A stretch of 64,000 bases of DNA. It comes from Nocardioides sp. (lineage in GTDB: Bacteria; Actinomycetota; Actinomycetes; Propionibacteriales; Nocardioidaceae). The DNA lies in assembly GCF_030150155.1 (NCBI RefSeq), contig NZ_JASLGR010000015.1:4629-68628 (forward strand). Direction: 5' to 3'. The position numbers and the translations under genes were made by a program. The notes under the pieces were generated by a model. That model worked only from the letters and a program-made list of their open reading frames with translations. It searched no databases and had not been told where the DNA came from. This document shows, in pieces, positions 27,773 through 36,111 of this stretch (its first letter is position 1; each line of letters begins with the position of its first letter).

Positions 27773-28395
27773 CCGCCACCGCAGCGCTGACCCGCGCCGA
27801 GATCGAGCAGTTCTGGGAGGAGTGGCTGGCCCTCAACCGTGCGGTCGAGGCGACCGGCGACTGGCGCCCGCTGGCCGAGTCGTACGCCCCCGAGGCGACG
27901 TACGGCTGGATGTACGCTCCCGACGAGCACTTCATGGCGGTCGGCCGCGACCAGATCCGGGACTGGGCGATCGGGATCGAGATGGACGGCCTGGACGGCT
28001 GGCACTACGACTACGTCTGCACCATGATCGACGACCAGAAGTCGATGGTGATCGGGTTCTGGAAGCAGCGCTCGGGGATCCTCAACGAGGCCACCGGGAC
28101 GGAGTACGAGATCGTCGGCCTCGGCGGGTCCTGGTTCGGGCTCACCCGGATCGCCGAGGGGCCCGAGGCCGGTGAGATCAAGATCGCGTGGCAGCGCGAC
28201 TGGTTCGACCTGCCCTCGACCGCGCACACGTTCCTGGAGATCGTGGGCGCGGGCAAGGCACCCGAGACGCTGCTGAAGCGGATGGCGGTGACCGGCCACG
28301 GTGTGCCGGGGCACTACCACCTCGCCGACCTGCCGAGCACGGTGTGGCCGCCGCCGGTGGAGGCCGGGGAGTACGTCACCCAGGCATCCGCATGA
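27769..28395 (+). CDS. NTF2/SnoaL-like protein of unknown function
   Basis: A 208-aa protein. The N-terminal half looks like an NTF2-like cone fold (IEQFWEEWLALNRAVEATGDW, YAPEATYGWMY, WFGLTRIAEG), which in other proteins serves as isomerase, dehydratase or binding domain. A C-terminal part of about 60 residues is extra to a single SnoaL domain. Overlaps on both sides (ATGA) tie it to the ferredoxin and aldehyde dehydrogenase genes. I do not recall a counterpart in the M. tuberculosis cluster, so it is an addition here. Function not assignable. Confidence 0.65.
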   Translation: MTATAALTRAEIEQFWEEWLALNRAVEATGDWRPLAESYAPEATYGWMYAPDEHFMAVGRDQIRDWAIGIEMDGLDGWHYDYVCTMIDDQKSMVIGFWKQRSGILNEATGTEYEIVGLGGSWFGLTRIAEGPEAGEIKIAWQRDWFDLPSTAHTFLEIVGAGKAPETLLKRMAVTGHGVPGHYHLADLPSTVWPPPVEAGEYVTQASA

Positions 28396-29885
28396 GTGCC
28401 CGTACGCCGGACAACGCACCGGCCCAGCAGCTGATCGACGGGAAGCTCGTCGGAGCCTCGTCCGGGGCGACGTACCCGATCTGGAACCCGGCCACCGGGG
28501 AGCAGATCGGAGTCGCGCCCGAGGGCACCGCCGGTGACGTCGACGCCGCGATCGCTGCGGCCCGGCGGGCCTTCGACGAGACCGACTGGTCCACCGACGT
28601 GGCCTTGCGGGTGCGGTGCCTGCGCCAGCTGCATGCCGCCCTGGTCGAGGCGGGGGAGTCGATGCGGGCGCTGACCATCGCCGAGGCCGGGGCACCGGCG
28701 ATGTTCACCGCCGGCCCGCAGTACGACGCGCCGGTCGAGGGTCTCGCGTGGGTCACCGACCTGGCCGAGTCCTACTCCTGGGAGAGCGACCTGGGCATCG
28801 GCGTCACGATGGGGCTCTCCTCGCGCCGCACGGTGCGGCGCGAGCCGGTCGGGGTGGTCGCGGCGATCACGCCGTGGAACTTCCCCAACCAGATCAACCT
28901 GGCCAAGGTCGGTCCGGCGCTGGCCGCCGGGTGCACGGTGGTGCTCAAGCCGGCCCCCGACACTCCCTGGCTGGCTGCTGAGCTGGGCCGGATCGTGGCC
29001 GAGCACACCGACATCCCGGCCGGGGTGTTCAACGTGGTGACGCCGCGTGACAACGCCGTGGCCGCCGCGCTGACCACCGACCCGCGGGTCGATCTGGTCA
29101 GCTTCACCGGCTCCACCGCGACCGGGCAGGCGATCATGGCGGCCGCGGCACCCACCCTCAAGCGGGTCTTCCTGGAGCTCGGCGGCAAGTCCGCGGCGAT
29201 CGTGCTCGACGACCTCGACCAGGCCGGGTTCGCCTCGGCGGTGTCGATGGCGGCGTTCGCGGTCTCGGTCCACGCCGGCCAGGGCTGCGCGTTGACCACC
29301 CGGCTGCTGGTGCCGCGCGCCCGCTACGACGAGGCGGTCCAGATCGCGGCTGCGACGATGAGCGGCCTCGGCGCCCAGGACCCCGCCGACGGTGGCACGG
29401 TCTGCGGCCCCGTGATCAGTCAGGTGCAGCGCGAGCGGGTGCTGGACTACCTGCGGCTGGCCGTCGAGGAGGGCGGGCGGTTCGCCACCGGGGGCGGTCT
29501 CGCGACCCACGACGGCAAGCTGGCCGGTGGCTTCTGGGTCGAGCCGACCGTGATCGCCGGCCTGGACAACACCGCCCGGGTCGCCCGCGAGGAGATCTTC
29601 GGTCCGGTGCTGGTCGTGATCGCCCACGACGGGGACGACGACGCCGTCCGGATCGCCAACGACTCGCCGTACGGGCTCTCGGGGTCGGTCGACGCCGCCG
29701 ATCCCGAGCGAGCCCGGGCCCTCGCCCGCCGGATCCGGACCGGGACGCTCGGGATCAACGGCGGCCAGTGGTTCGCCCCCGACGCGCCGTTCGGTGGCTA
29801 CAAGGCCTCGGGGCTGGGCCGCGAGATGGGGGTGGCCGGCTTCGAGGAGTACCTCGAGATCAAGACCATCGCCGAGCCCGCCTAG
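28392..29885 (+). CDS. NAD-dependent aldehyde dehydrogenase (Rv0768/AldA-like)
   Basis: A 497-aa aldehyde dehydrogenase. Motifs: ITPWNFPNQINLAKVGPAL, the glutamate motif LELGGKS, catalytic Cys in HAGQGCALTTR, and EEIFGPVLVVI. In M. tuberculosis AldA (Rv0768) is divergent from the CYP51 genes; here it is in the same operon. It would oxidise an aldehyde made by a P450 or alcohol dehydrogenase of the cluster. A 22-bp repeat array begins at the base after its TAG. Confidence 0.88.
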   Translation: MSARTPDNAPAQQLIDGKLVGASSGATYPIWNPATGEQIGVAPEGTAGDVDAAIAAARRAFDETDWSTDVALRVRCLRQLHAALVEAGESMRALTIAEAGAPAMFTAGPQYDAPVEGLAWVTDLAESYSWESDLGIGVTMGLSSRRTVRREPVGVVAAITPWNFPNQINLAKVGPALAAGCTVVLKPAPDTPWLAAELGRIVAEHTDIPAGVFNVVTPRDNAVAAALTTDPRVDLVSFTGSTATGQAIMAAAAPTLKRVFLELGGKSAAIVLDDLDQAGFASAVSMAAFAVSVHAGQGCALTTRLLVPRARYDEAVQIAAATMSGLGAQDPADGGTVCGPVISQVQRERVLDYLRLAVEEGGRFATGGGLATHDGKLAGGFWVEPTVIAGLDNTARVAREEIFGPVLVVIAHDGDDDAVRIANDSPYGLSGSVDAADPERARALARRIRTGTLGINGGQWFAPDAPFGGYKASGLGREMGVAGFEEYLEIKTIAEPA

Positions 29886-29951
29886 CGCCGACTTCCGGGT
29901 TCACCACCGCCGAGATCCGGGTTCACCACCACCGACTTCCGACTTTCGCAC
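29886..29951 (+). repeat. 22-bp tandem repeat array immediately 3' of the aldehyde dehydrogenase (3 units)
   Basis: Units at 29886-29907, 29908-29929 and 29930-29951, the last degenerate. The array starts at the first base after the TAG, with the same CGCCGA phase as the array after ipdC. It fills most of the 82-base gap before the next gene. Confidence 0.88.
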
Positions 29952-29967
29952 AGCCAAGGAGCCCGAC

Positions 29968-30744
29968 ATGGGACAGCAGGACGCAGCACCACGCACCGGA
30001 GCATTGGACGGCAAGGTCGTCGTCGTCACCGGCGCGGCCCAGGGGATCGGCGAGGCCTACGCCCGCGGCATCGCCGCCCAGGGTGCGGCCGTCGTCGTCG
30101 CCGACCTCAACGCCGACCTCGGCGCCCAGGTCGCCGAGCAGATCCAAGCCGACGGCGGTACGGCGATCTTCGTGCCGGTCGACGTCGCCGACGCCACCTC
30201 GGCCGCGGCACTGGTGACCACCACGGTCGAGCGCCTCGGCGGGATCGACGGCCTGGTCAACAACGCCGCGATCTACGGGGCGATGCAGTTCGACCTGCTG
30301 ATCACGGTGGACTGGGACTACTACAAGCGGTTCATGAGCGTGAACATGGACGGCGCACTGGTGATGACCCGGGCCGTCTACCCCGAGATCGCCAAGCGCG
30401 GCGGCGGCTCGATCATCAACCAGTCCTCGACCGCGGCCTATCTCTACTCCGGCTTCTACGGCCTGGCGAAGTCGGGCATCAACGGCCTCACCCAGCAGCT
30501 CGCCCACGAGCTCGGCGGCCAGGGCATCAGGGTCAACGCGATCGCCCCCGGCCCGACCGACACCGCCGCCACCCGCACCCAGGCCGGGGACGCCGCCCGC
30601 GACCTGGTCAGGAGCCTCGCGATCAAGCGGATGGGCACGCCCGAGGACATGGTCGGCGCGGCGACGTTCCTGCTCTCGGACTCTTCGTCGTGGGTCACCG
30701 GGCAGGTGATCGCCGTCGACGGCGGACAGACGTTCCGGCCATGA
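29968..30744 (+). CDS. Short-chain dehydrogenase, Rv0769-like
   Basis: A 258-aa classical SDR: TGAAQGIGEAYARGIAAQG, LVNNAAIYG, NQSSTAAYLYSGFYGLAKSG with catalytic Ser/Tyr/Lys, and VTGQVIAVDGGQTFRP at the end. The ATG at 29968 follows AAGGA. It is the only gene of the operon not overlapping its upstream neighbour because the repeat array intervenes. Position parallels Rv0769 of M. tuberculosis. Substrate unknown. Confidence 0.87.
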   Translation: MGQQDAAPRTGALDGKVVVVTGAAQGIGEAYARGIAAQGAAVVVADLNADLGAQVAEQIQADGGTAIFVPVDVADATSAAALVTTTVERLGGIDGLVNNAAIYGAMQFDLLITVDWDYYKRFMSVNMDGALVMTRAVYPEIAKRGGGSIINQSSTAAYLYSGFYGLAKSGINGLTQQLAHELGGQGIRVNAIAPGPTDTAATRTQAGDAARDLVRSLAIKRMGTPEDMVGAATFLLSDSSSWVTGQVIAVDGGQTFRP

Positions 30745-31613
30745 GCGCGCCGGAGCCGATCCGGGTCGGATTCGTCGGACTGGGCACCATCGGCAGGCCG
30801 ATGGCGCTGCGCCTGGCCGCGGCCGCCGACGTCGACCTGCGGGTCGTCGACCTCGCCCCCGAGCCTGTCGCGGCGCTGGTCGCTGCCGGCGCCGAGGCCG
30901 CGGAGTCCCTGGCGGCATTGGGGGCCTGGGCCGAGGTGGTGTGCGTGATGGTGCGTGACGACGCCCAGGTCAGAGCCGTGCTGGTCGACGTACGGGCGGG
31001 AGCCGGTGAGCGTGGCGAGGCCGCGCCGCTGCGCTTCGTGATCCACTCCACGGTCGCGTCCCCGACACCGGCCGAGCTGGCCGCGGCCGTGCACGGTGCG
31101 GGGATCGAGGTCCTGGACGCACCCGTCTCGGGCGGTCCGATGGGGGCCGCCGAGGGCACGCTGGCGATCATGGTCGGCGCGAGCCCGGAGGCCTTCGCCG
31201 CCGTCGGGCCGGTGCTGGCAGCGATGGGGACCAAGGTGATCCACGCCGGCGAGGTCGGCACCGGCACCCGCTTCAAGCTGGCCCGGAACCTGCTTCACTT
31301 CGTCTCCTTCACCGCTGCGACCGAGGCGGCCCGCCTGGCCGAGGCCGCCGGGCTCGACCTCGTCGTCCTGGGCGACGTGGTGCGTCACACCGACGCGATC
31401 ACCGGCGGTCCGGGGGCGATCCTCTACCGCTCGACGACCGCGCCGATCGAGCCCGACGACTTCTGGCACGGCGTCTTCAGCCACGTCGTAGCCCTGGGGG
31501 AGAAGGACCTGTCGGCCGCGATCAGGCTGGCCGACGAGCTCGGCATCGACGTACCTCTCGCGCGCCGTGCGCTGAGTGACCTTGCACCTGGATTGGGGCT
31601 GCCCCGTGTCTGA
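30741..31613 (+). CDS. 3-hydroxyisobutyrate dehydrogenase-family oxidoreductase (Rv0770-like)
   Basis: A 290-aa NAD(P)-dependent beta-hydroxyacid dehydrogenase: GFVGLGTIGRPMALRL Rossmann motif, DAPVSGGPMGAAEGTL substrate motif and catalytic Lys in RFKLARNLL. It follows the Rv0769-like SDR by an ATGA overlap, as Rv0770 does in M. tuberculosis. The true substrate in this cluster is unknown; the family also includes imine reductases and glyoxylate reductases. Confidence 0.85.
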   Translation: MSAPEPIRVGFVGLGTIGRPMALRLAAAADVDLRVVDLAPEPVAALVAAGAEAAESLAALGAWAEVVCVMVRDDAQVRAVLVDVRAGAGERGEAAPLRFVIHSTVASPTPAELAAAVHGAGIEVLDAPVSGGPMGAAEGTLAIMVGASPEAFAAVGPVLAAMGTKVIHAGEVGTGTRFKLARNLLHFVSFTAATEAARLAEAAGLDLVVLGDVVRHTDAITGGPGAILYRSTTAPIEPDDFWHGVFSHVVALGEKDLSAAIRLADELGIDVPLARRALSDLAPGLGLPRV

Positions 31614-32004
31614 CACCGACAAGTTCGCCGACCTCCCGCCGCTGCGCCGGCTCGGCCTGGAGACGATGGAGACCGTCTACGGCTTCGAGATGAGCGACGG
31701 CGAGGGCGACTTCTTCGCCTACACCGCCGATCACCTCTTCGGCGACATCTGGCAACGACCCGGGCTCTCGGTCCGCGACCGACGGCTGCTGCTGATCGGC
31801 ATGCTTGCAGGCCAGGGTGCCGACGACGTGCTCGGCATCCAGGTGCCGGCCGCCCTGGCCAACGACGAGCTCGACGCGACCGCGCTGCGCGAGATCGTGG
31901 TGTTCCTGTCGCACTACGCCGGCTGGCCGGTCGGGGCGCGGCTCAACTCCGTGGTCGAGACCGCGATCGGCAAGGCCGAGCGGGCAGCACGACGGGACCA
32001 CTGA
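31606..32004 (+). CDS. Carboxymuconolactone decarboxylase-family protein (Rv0771-like)
   Basis: A 132-aa AhpD/CMD-fold helical protein (LRRLGLETMETVYGFEM, LSVRDRRLLLIGMLAGQG, DATALREIVVFLSHYAGWP). It lacks the CxxC pair of AhpD peroxidases, so a decarboxylase or isomerase-like role is more likely. The GTG at 31606 overlaps the upstream gene by 8 bases; a GTG at 31576 would overlap by 38. Rv0771 sits in the same place in M. tuberculosis. Confidence 0.8.
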   Translation: MSDTDKFADLPPLRRLGLETMETVYGFEMSDGEGDFFAYTADHLFGDIWQRPGLSVRDRRLLLIGMLAGQGADDVLGIQVPAALANDELDATALREIVVFLSHYAGWPVGARLNSVVETAIGKAERAARRDH

Positions 32005-33227
32005 TGCGCAGCGCGTACGCCGATCTCAGCCGTGCCCAGCTCGCCGTCCTGATCCCCGAGCTGATGCTGATCGGCCAGATGATCGACCGCTCCGGGATGG
32101 CGTGGTGCATCTCCGCGTTCGGTCGCGAGGAGATGGTGCAGATCGCGATCGAGGAGTGGGCCGGAGCCAGTCCGATCTACACCCGCCGGATGCAGCACGC
32201 GCTCGGCTACGCCCCCGAGGTCGAGGGCCGCGGCGACGTCGTCACGATCTTCAAGGGGCTGCAGCTCGACATCGGTGCGCCGCCGCAGTTCCTCGACTTC
32301 CGGTTCACCGTGCACGACCCGTGGCACGGCGAGTTCGCGCTCGCGCACTGCGGCGCGCTGGTCGACGTCGAGCCGATGGGGGAGGCCTACGTCACGGGGA
32401 TGTGCCACACCATCGAGGACCCCACCTTCGACGCCACCGCGGTAGCGACCAACCCGCGCGCCCAGGTCCGCCCGATCCACCGTCCGCCCGGGGTGCCGAT
32501 CGGGGTGCCGGCCGGTGGTCCGGTCTGTGCCTGGACGGTGAGGATCGACGACTCCTTCCCCGAGGTGGTCGGCATCCCGGCACTCGCCGTCAACGCCCGC
32601 TCCCGGGCGGCGACGCTGGTGCTCGACCCGATCGACGTGACGCAGGACGGGGCGAGTGACTATGCCGGGCCGCTGCTGAGCGACCTCGACGTCGCGGCCT
32701 TCTCCCACTCCGCCCTGGTCCGGATCGCCGACGAGCTCTGCCTCCAGATGGCGTTGCTGGACCGGGCGTTCGTGCTCGCCCTGGAGGCACGCGCCGCCGC
32801 GGACCAGGTGCTGGAGATCCGCCGCAAGCAGGTCACCGGGTTCGCCGGGATCGCCGCCCGCCGCCTGGTCCGGGCACTCGGCATCGAGGCCACCGTGGCC
32901 GGGGCCGAGCGGCTGCTCGCGCTCCACCCGATGCTCAACCCGACGTCGTACGTCGCCACCGGGGCGGCCCACGAGGACGGCGCGTGGGTCACCCTGCTGA
33001 GCGAGCAGTGGGCGGAGCCGCTGCGTGCCGCCGTACGGGAGGTGTCGGCGCATCTCGACGTCGAGGTCAGCGCCCAGCGGTGGCGGGTGGTCGAGACCGC
33101 GACGGCGCGCGAGGTGTGCGACGAGGTCGCGGTGACGCTGTTCTCCTCGGGCACCGACTTCGTGTTCGAGCCACGCCGCTCCCTGCCCCTGATATCAACG
33201 ACTCATCCCAAAAGCGGCCGAAGTTAA
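32004..33227 (+). CDS. Conserved protein of unknown family at the end of the P450 operon
   Basis: A 407-aa soluble protein with no signal peptide or transmembrane segment. I do not recognise the family. Visible features are YADLSRAQLAVLIPELMLIGQMIDRSG at the start, HDPWHGEFALAHCGALVDVEP near residues 108-128 and TGMCHTIEDPTFDATAVATNP near 130-151, rich in His/Cys/Asp, and a helical C-terminal part with KQVTGFAGIAARRLVRALG. It overlaps the CMD-family stop (TGATG), so it belongs to the operon. The last dozen residues run into lower-GC sequence, so the native C-terminus may have been altered by the insert beginning near 33190. Confidence 0.7.
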   Translation: MRSAYADLSRAQLAVLIPELMLIGQMIDRSGMAWCISAFGREEMVQIAIEEWAGASPIYTRRMQHALGYAPEVEGRGDVVTIFKGLQLDIGAPPQFLDFRFTVHDPWHGEFALAHCGALVDVEPMGEAYVTGMCHTIEDPTFDATAVATNPRAQVRPIHRPPGVPIGVPAGGPVCAWTVRIDDSFPEVVGIPALAVNARSRAATLVLDPIDVTQDGASDYAGPLLSDLDVAAFSHSALVRIADELCLQMALLDRAFVLALEARAAADQVLEIRRKQVTGFAGIAARRLVRALGIEATVAGAERLLALHPMLNPTSYVATGAAHEDGAWVTLLSEQWAEPLRAAVREVSAHLDVEVSAQRWRVVETATAREVCDEVAVTLFSSGTDFVFEPRRSLPLISTTHPKSGRS

Positions 33228-33303
33228 TAATGCACTTGGGGCCATTTGTTTTCGCGCCAGAGAATCGGTTGACCTGATTTACTTGTCGGGCTTGAATGGC
33301 GTC

Positions 33304-33966
33304 ATGTATCGAATAACGATAACGGTGACTGGGGCGGCCGCTCTGGTTATGGCGACAGCGACGTCCGCGCTGGCGTTTCATGGTTACTCGAATGCCATTG
33401 AGGACAACCATGCAGGCCACTACACGGGCCTCCAGATGAATCGAGTGGATCGAGCCATCACTCAGGGGACGAATGGTTGCTCAACCTTCTTCTCCGGGTA
33501 CCCCACCTATCAGACGCAATGGCTGAAGGTGACGTCGACAACCAACTGGATGGAACTCGGGACTGGCCATCAATGTGGCGACACGATGCGTTACTGGTAC
33601 TGGGGATACGGGTTCAACGGAGTCTGGTATCCGATGGGCGAGGCCCTCGGTGTCACTGCAGGGGTGAGTCACGAGTTCCGGATCGCGCGTGCGGGCACCG
33701 ACGACTGGCACTTCCGTGTCGACGGGGCGTTGAAGGCGTCGCTGGCCTGGGCCGTGAGCGGTGCGGCCGATATCGTAGGCCTCGAATCGTATGGCCCTGG
33801 AACAACCACCGCTACCTACTCCTCGACTTCCTTGAAGGACACGTTGGATGGCGGATCGTGGCAGTACTGGGGTGGAAAGAACGGCTCTCGGGTCGACACT
33901 CCGGAGATGTGCGGCGGCTGGAACAGCGCAACATCGTGGAGAGCATCGGAGAATGTCGCATGTTGA
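33304..33966 (+). CDS. Secreted protein of unknown function in a lower-GC insert
   Basis: A 220-aa protein with a clear signal peptide (MYRITITVTGAAALVMATATSALA, cleavage near residue 24-25) and a mature part rich in Trp, Tyr, Gly and Thr (MRYWYWGYGFNGVWYPMGEA; GGSWQYWGGKNGSRVD). Two Cys pairs could form disulfides. Codon use is far less G/C-biased than neighbours. ATG at 33304 gives the signal peptide at the N-terminus; an upstream TTG at 33283 would add 7 residues. No function recognised. It overlaps the lipoprotein gene by 7 bases. Confidence 0.7.
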   Translation: MYRITITVTGAAALVMATATSALAFHGYSNAIEDNHAGHYTGLQMNRVDRAITQGTNGCSTFFSGYPTYQTQWLKVTSTTNWMELGTGHQCGDTMRYWYWGYGFNGVWYPMGEALGVTAGVSHEFRIARAGTDDWHFRVDGALKASLAWAVSGAADIVGLESYGPGTTTATYSSTSLKDTLDGGSWQYWGGKNGSRVDTPEMCGGWNSATSWRASENVAC

Positions 33967-34433
33967 TGAAGATCTCTTGGCTTGTCGCTGCCGGGGTGCT
34001 GGCGATATCTGGCTGTGGTGTACAGGGCAGTGGCGTGAGCGCCGACTCAGAAACTGTCTCTGATGCCTGCACGGCCTTGACCGGTGAACCGTCGGTGACC
34101 GGAGAGGGTGGCAAGGCGATCGTTCGCGCTGACGATCGTGTCTCGGTCGAGACGTTTCAGGCATGGCTCAAGGGCAGAGCAGTGGGCGGTGCGCCAAGCC
34201 TGACGGACGCTGACTTCCCGGAACTCAAGGGTTCGACCATGGTCGAGATCTGTGTCTTCGAAGTTGATCCTCGCCCGGTACCTGGGCCCCCTGACGTTGA
34301 GCGCGAGGCCAACGGTGCGCGAGTTCTGGTGGGTGACGGCGGCTGGGACGTGTTCGGGCTCGGCCCACTGGAGACGCTGCTCACGGAGTCTCGTGAGCTG
34401 GCGTCGACCGCGGACAAACTCCAGGAGGGCTGA
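33960..34433 (+). CDS. Putative lipoprotein
   Basis: A 157-aa protein with a lipobox, VLAISGCG, giving a lipidated Cys19 after a basic/hydrophobic leader (MLMKISWLVAAG). The mature domain is small and acidic with no family I know. It overlaps the upstream secreted-protein gene, so the two are probably co-expressed at the cell envelope. Base composition is lower in GC than the surrounding operons. A second ATG at 33966 is equally plausible as start. Confidence 0.68.
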   Translation: MLMKISWLVAAGVLAISGCGVQGSGVSADSETVSDACTALTGEPSVTGEGGKAIVRADDRVSVETFQAWLKGRAVGGAPSLTDADFPELKGSTMVEICVFEVDPRPVPGPPDVEREANGARVLVGDGGWDVFGLGPLETLLTESRELASTADKLQEG

Positions 34434-34455
34434 CGAACCGGCTGTGTCACGCCGA

Positions 34456-34497
34456 ACCGGGGGAAGGCGACGCACCCTGGCGTCGCCTTCCCCCGGT
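34456..34497. terminator. Bidirectional terminator hairpin
   Basis: Perfect 18-nt arms (34456-34473 and 34480-34497) around a 6-nt loop, between the lipoprotein stop and the convergent aldehyde dehydrogenase stop. Confidence 0.88.
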
Positions 34498-34522
34498 CTG
34501 GTCGGAGTGCGGGTCTCCTCGC

Positions 34523-36103
34523 TCAGCGGATCCGCAGCCGGCGCATCCAGCGCAACGACATCTGCATCTGCTTCGCGTAGTCGTCGTAGGTCTGCTTGCC
34601 CTGCGGCCCCATCACCTGCTTCTTGAGCACCGCGACGTTCTGGGTCTCGGTGTACTTCAGGAGTCCCTGGTCGCCGTTGCGGGCGCCGACGCCGGACTTC
34701 TTCATGCCACCGGACGGGGTCGCCTTGGAGGCGTAGGCCGTGGCCAGACCGTCGTTGATGTTGACGTTGCCGGACTCGATCCGGCGGGCGATGTTCTCCG
34801 CCCGCTTGATGTTGGTCGTCCAGATCGAGGCGTTCAGGCCGTACTCGGTGTCGTTGGCCAGGGCGATCGCCTCCTCGACCGTGGAGTAGCGGTGCAGCGA
34901 GACCACCGGACCGAAGGTCTCCACCACGCCGTGGATCATCTCCTTGGTGGTGCCCTCGATGATCGTCGGCTCGAAGAACGTCGGGCCGAGGTCGGGCCGC
35001 GGCCTGCCGCCGAGCAGCACCGTGGCGCCGCGCTCGACCGCGTCGTCGACGTGGGACTTGACCCGCTCCATCGCCTCGACCGAGATCAGGCCGCCGAGGT
35101 CCGGTCCGAAGTCGTACGCCGCTCGCTGGTCGAGCTGGGCCGTGGCGGCCACGAACTTGTCCCGGAAGGCGTCGTAGAGGGAGTCGTGCACGTAGATCCG
35201 CTCGATGTGCATGCAGACCTGGCCGGTGTTGGCGAAGACGGCGAAGAGGGCGCCCTTGACGGTCTCGTCCAGGTCGGCGTCGTCGAGCACGATCATCGGG
35301 TTCTTGCCGCCGAGCTCGAGGCAGGCCGCGATCAGGTTGCGCCCGGCCTGCTCGCCCAGCAGCCGGCCGGTGCCGGTGGAGCCGGTGAACATCAGGTAGT
35401 CGATCGTGTCCATGATCGTCGGCCCGACGTCGGGGCCCTCACCGCAGACCACCTGGAACAGGCCCTTCGGCAGGCCGGCCTCCTCCAGCAGCTCGATCCC
35501 GTACAGCGGCGAGAGCGCCGTCTTGTTGTCGGGCTTGAGCAGCACGGCGTTGCCCGCCATCAGCGCCGGGACGGCGTCGGAGAGGCCGGTGGCGAACGGG
35601 AAGTTCCACGGCGCGATGATGCCGACCAGGCCCCGCGGCGAGTGCACCTCGGTGGAGTACGACAGGAATGGCACGACCCCGCCGTGGCGGCGGTCGGCCA
35701 GCACCTTCGGTGCCCGCTTGAGGTAGTGGCTGATCACCATCGGCGGGTCGCAGGCCTCCTCGAAGGCCATCCGACGCGACTTGCCCGACTCGACCTGGAT
35801 CAGGTCGGCGACGGTGTGCTGCCGGTCGACGATCAGCTTGTGGGCGCGCTCGAAGACGGCCAGGCGCTCCTTGAGCGGGGTGGCCGCCCACTGCACCTGG
35901 GCCTCACGGGCCCGGGCCGCTGCCGCCACGACGTCGGCCGGGGTCGACTGCGGCAGCTCGACCATGACCTCGCCGGTGTAGACCTCGGTGAGTTTCCAGG
36001 AACCGCCCGCGGTGGACGGGACGCGGGCGACCAGACGACGCAGGAGGTCGTCGGTGACGCTCGCTGGACGGGCGGTGGCCGGGGCGGCAGCGGTGGTGGA
36101 CAT
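34523..36103 (-). CDS. Aldehyde dehydrogenase (succinate-semialdehyde dehydrogenase family)
   Basis: A 526-aa NAD(P)-dependent aldehyde dehydrogenase: IAPWNFPFATGLSDAVPAL, LELGGKNPMIVLDDADLD, catalytic Cys in NTGQVCMHIER and GRPRPDLGPTFFEPTI. An extension of about 30 residues precedes the domain, and the C-terminal 40 residues are basic. It is third in fadA5-GMC-ALDH, 8 bases after the GMC gene, so it probably oxidises the aldehyde produced from a sterol side-chain alcohol. The longer frame upstream is GMC sequence out of frame. Confidence 0.86.
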   Translation of the reverse strand: MSTTAAAPATARPASVTDDLLRRLVARVPSTAGGSWKLTEVYTGEVMVELPQSTPADVVAAAARAREAQVQWAATPLKERLAVFERAHKLIVDRQHTVADLIQVESGKSRRMAFEEACDPPMVISHYLKRAPKVLADRRHGGVVPFLSYSTEVHSPRGLVGIIAPWNFPFATGLSDAVPALMAGNAVLLKPDNKTALSPLYGIELLEEAGLPKGLFQVVCGEGPDVGPTIMDTIDYLMFTGSTGTGRLLGEQAGRNLIAACLELGGKNPMIVLDDADLDETVKGALFAVFANTGQVCMHIERIYVHDSLYDAFRDKFVAATAQLDQRAAYDFGPDLGGLISVEAMERVKSHVDDAVERGATVLLGGRPRPDLGPTFFEPTIIEGTTKEMIHGVVETFGPVVSLHRYSTVEEAIALANDTEYGLNASIWTTNIKRAENIARRIESGNVNINDGLATAYASKATPSGGMKKSGVGARNGDQGLLKYTETQNVAVLKKQVMGPQGKQTYDDYAKQMQMSLRWMRRLRIR

Positions 36104-36111
36104 GACTCTCC

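Noticed and set aside
33269..33297. TTGACC-N17-TTGAAT promoter for the secreted-protein gene
   Set aside because: The -10 is poor and only 6 bases from the ATG; possible but not convincing.
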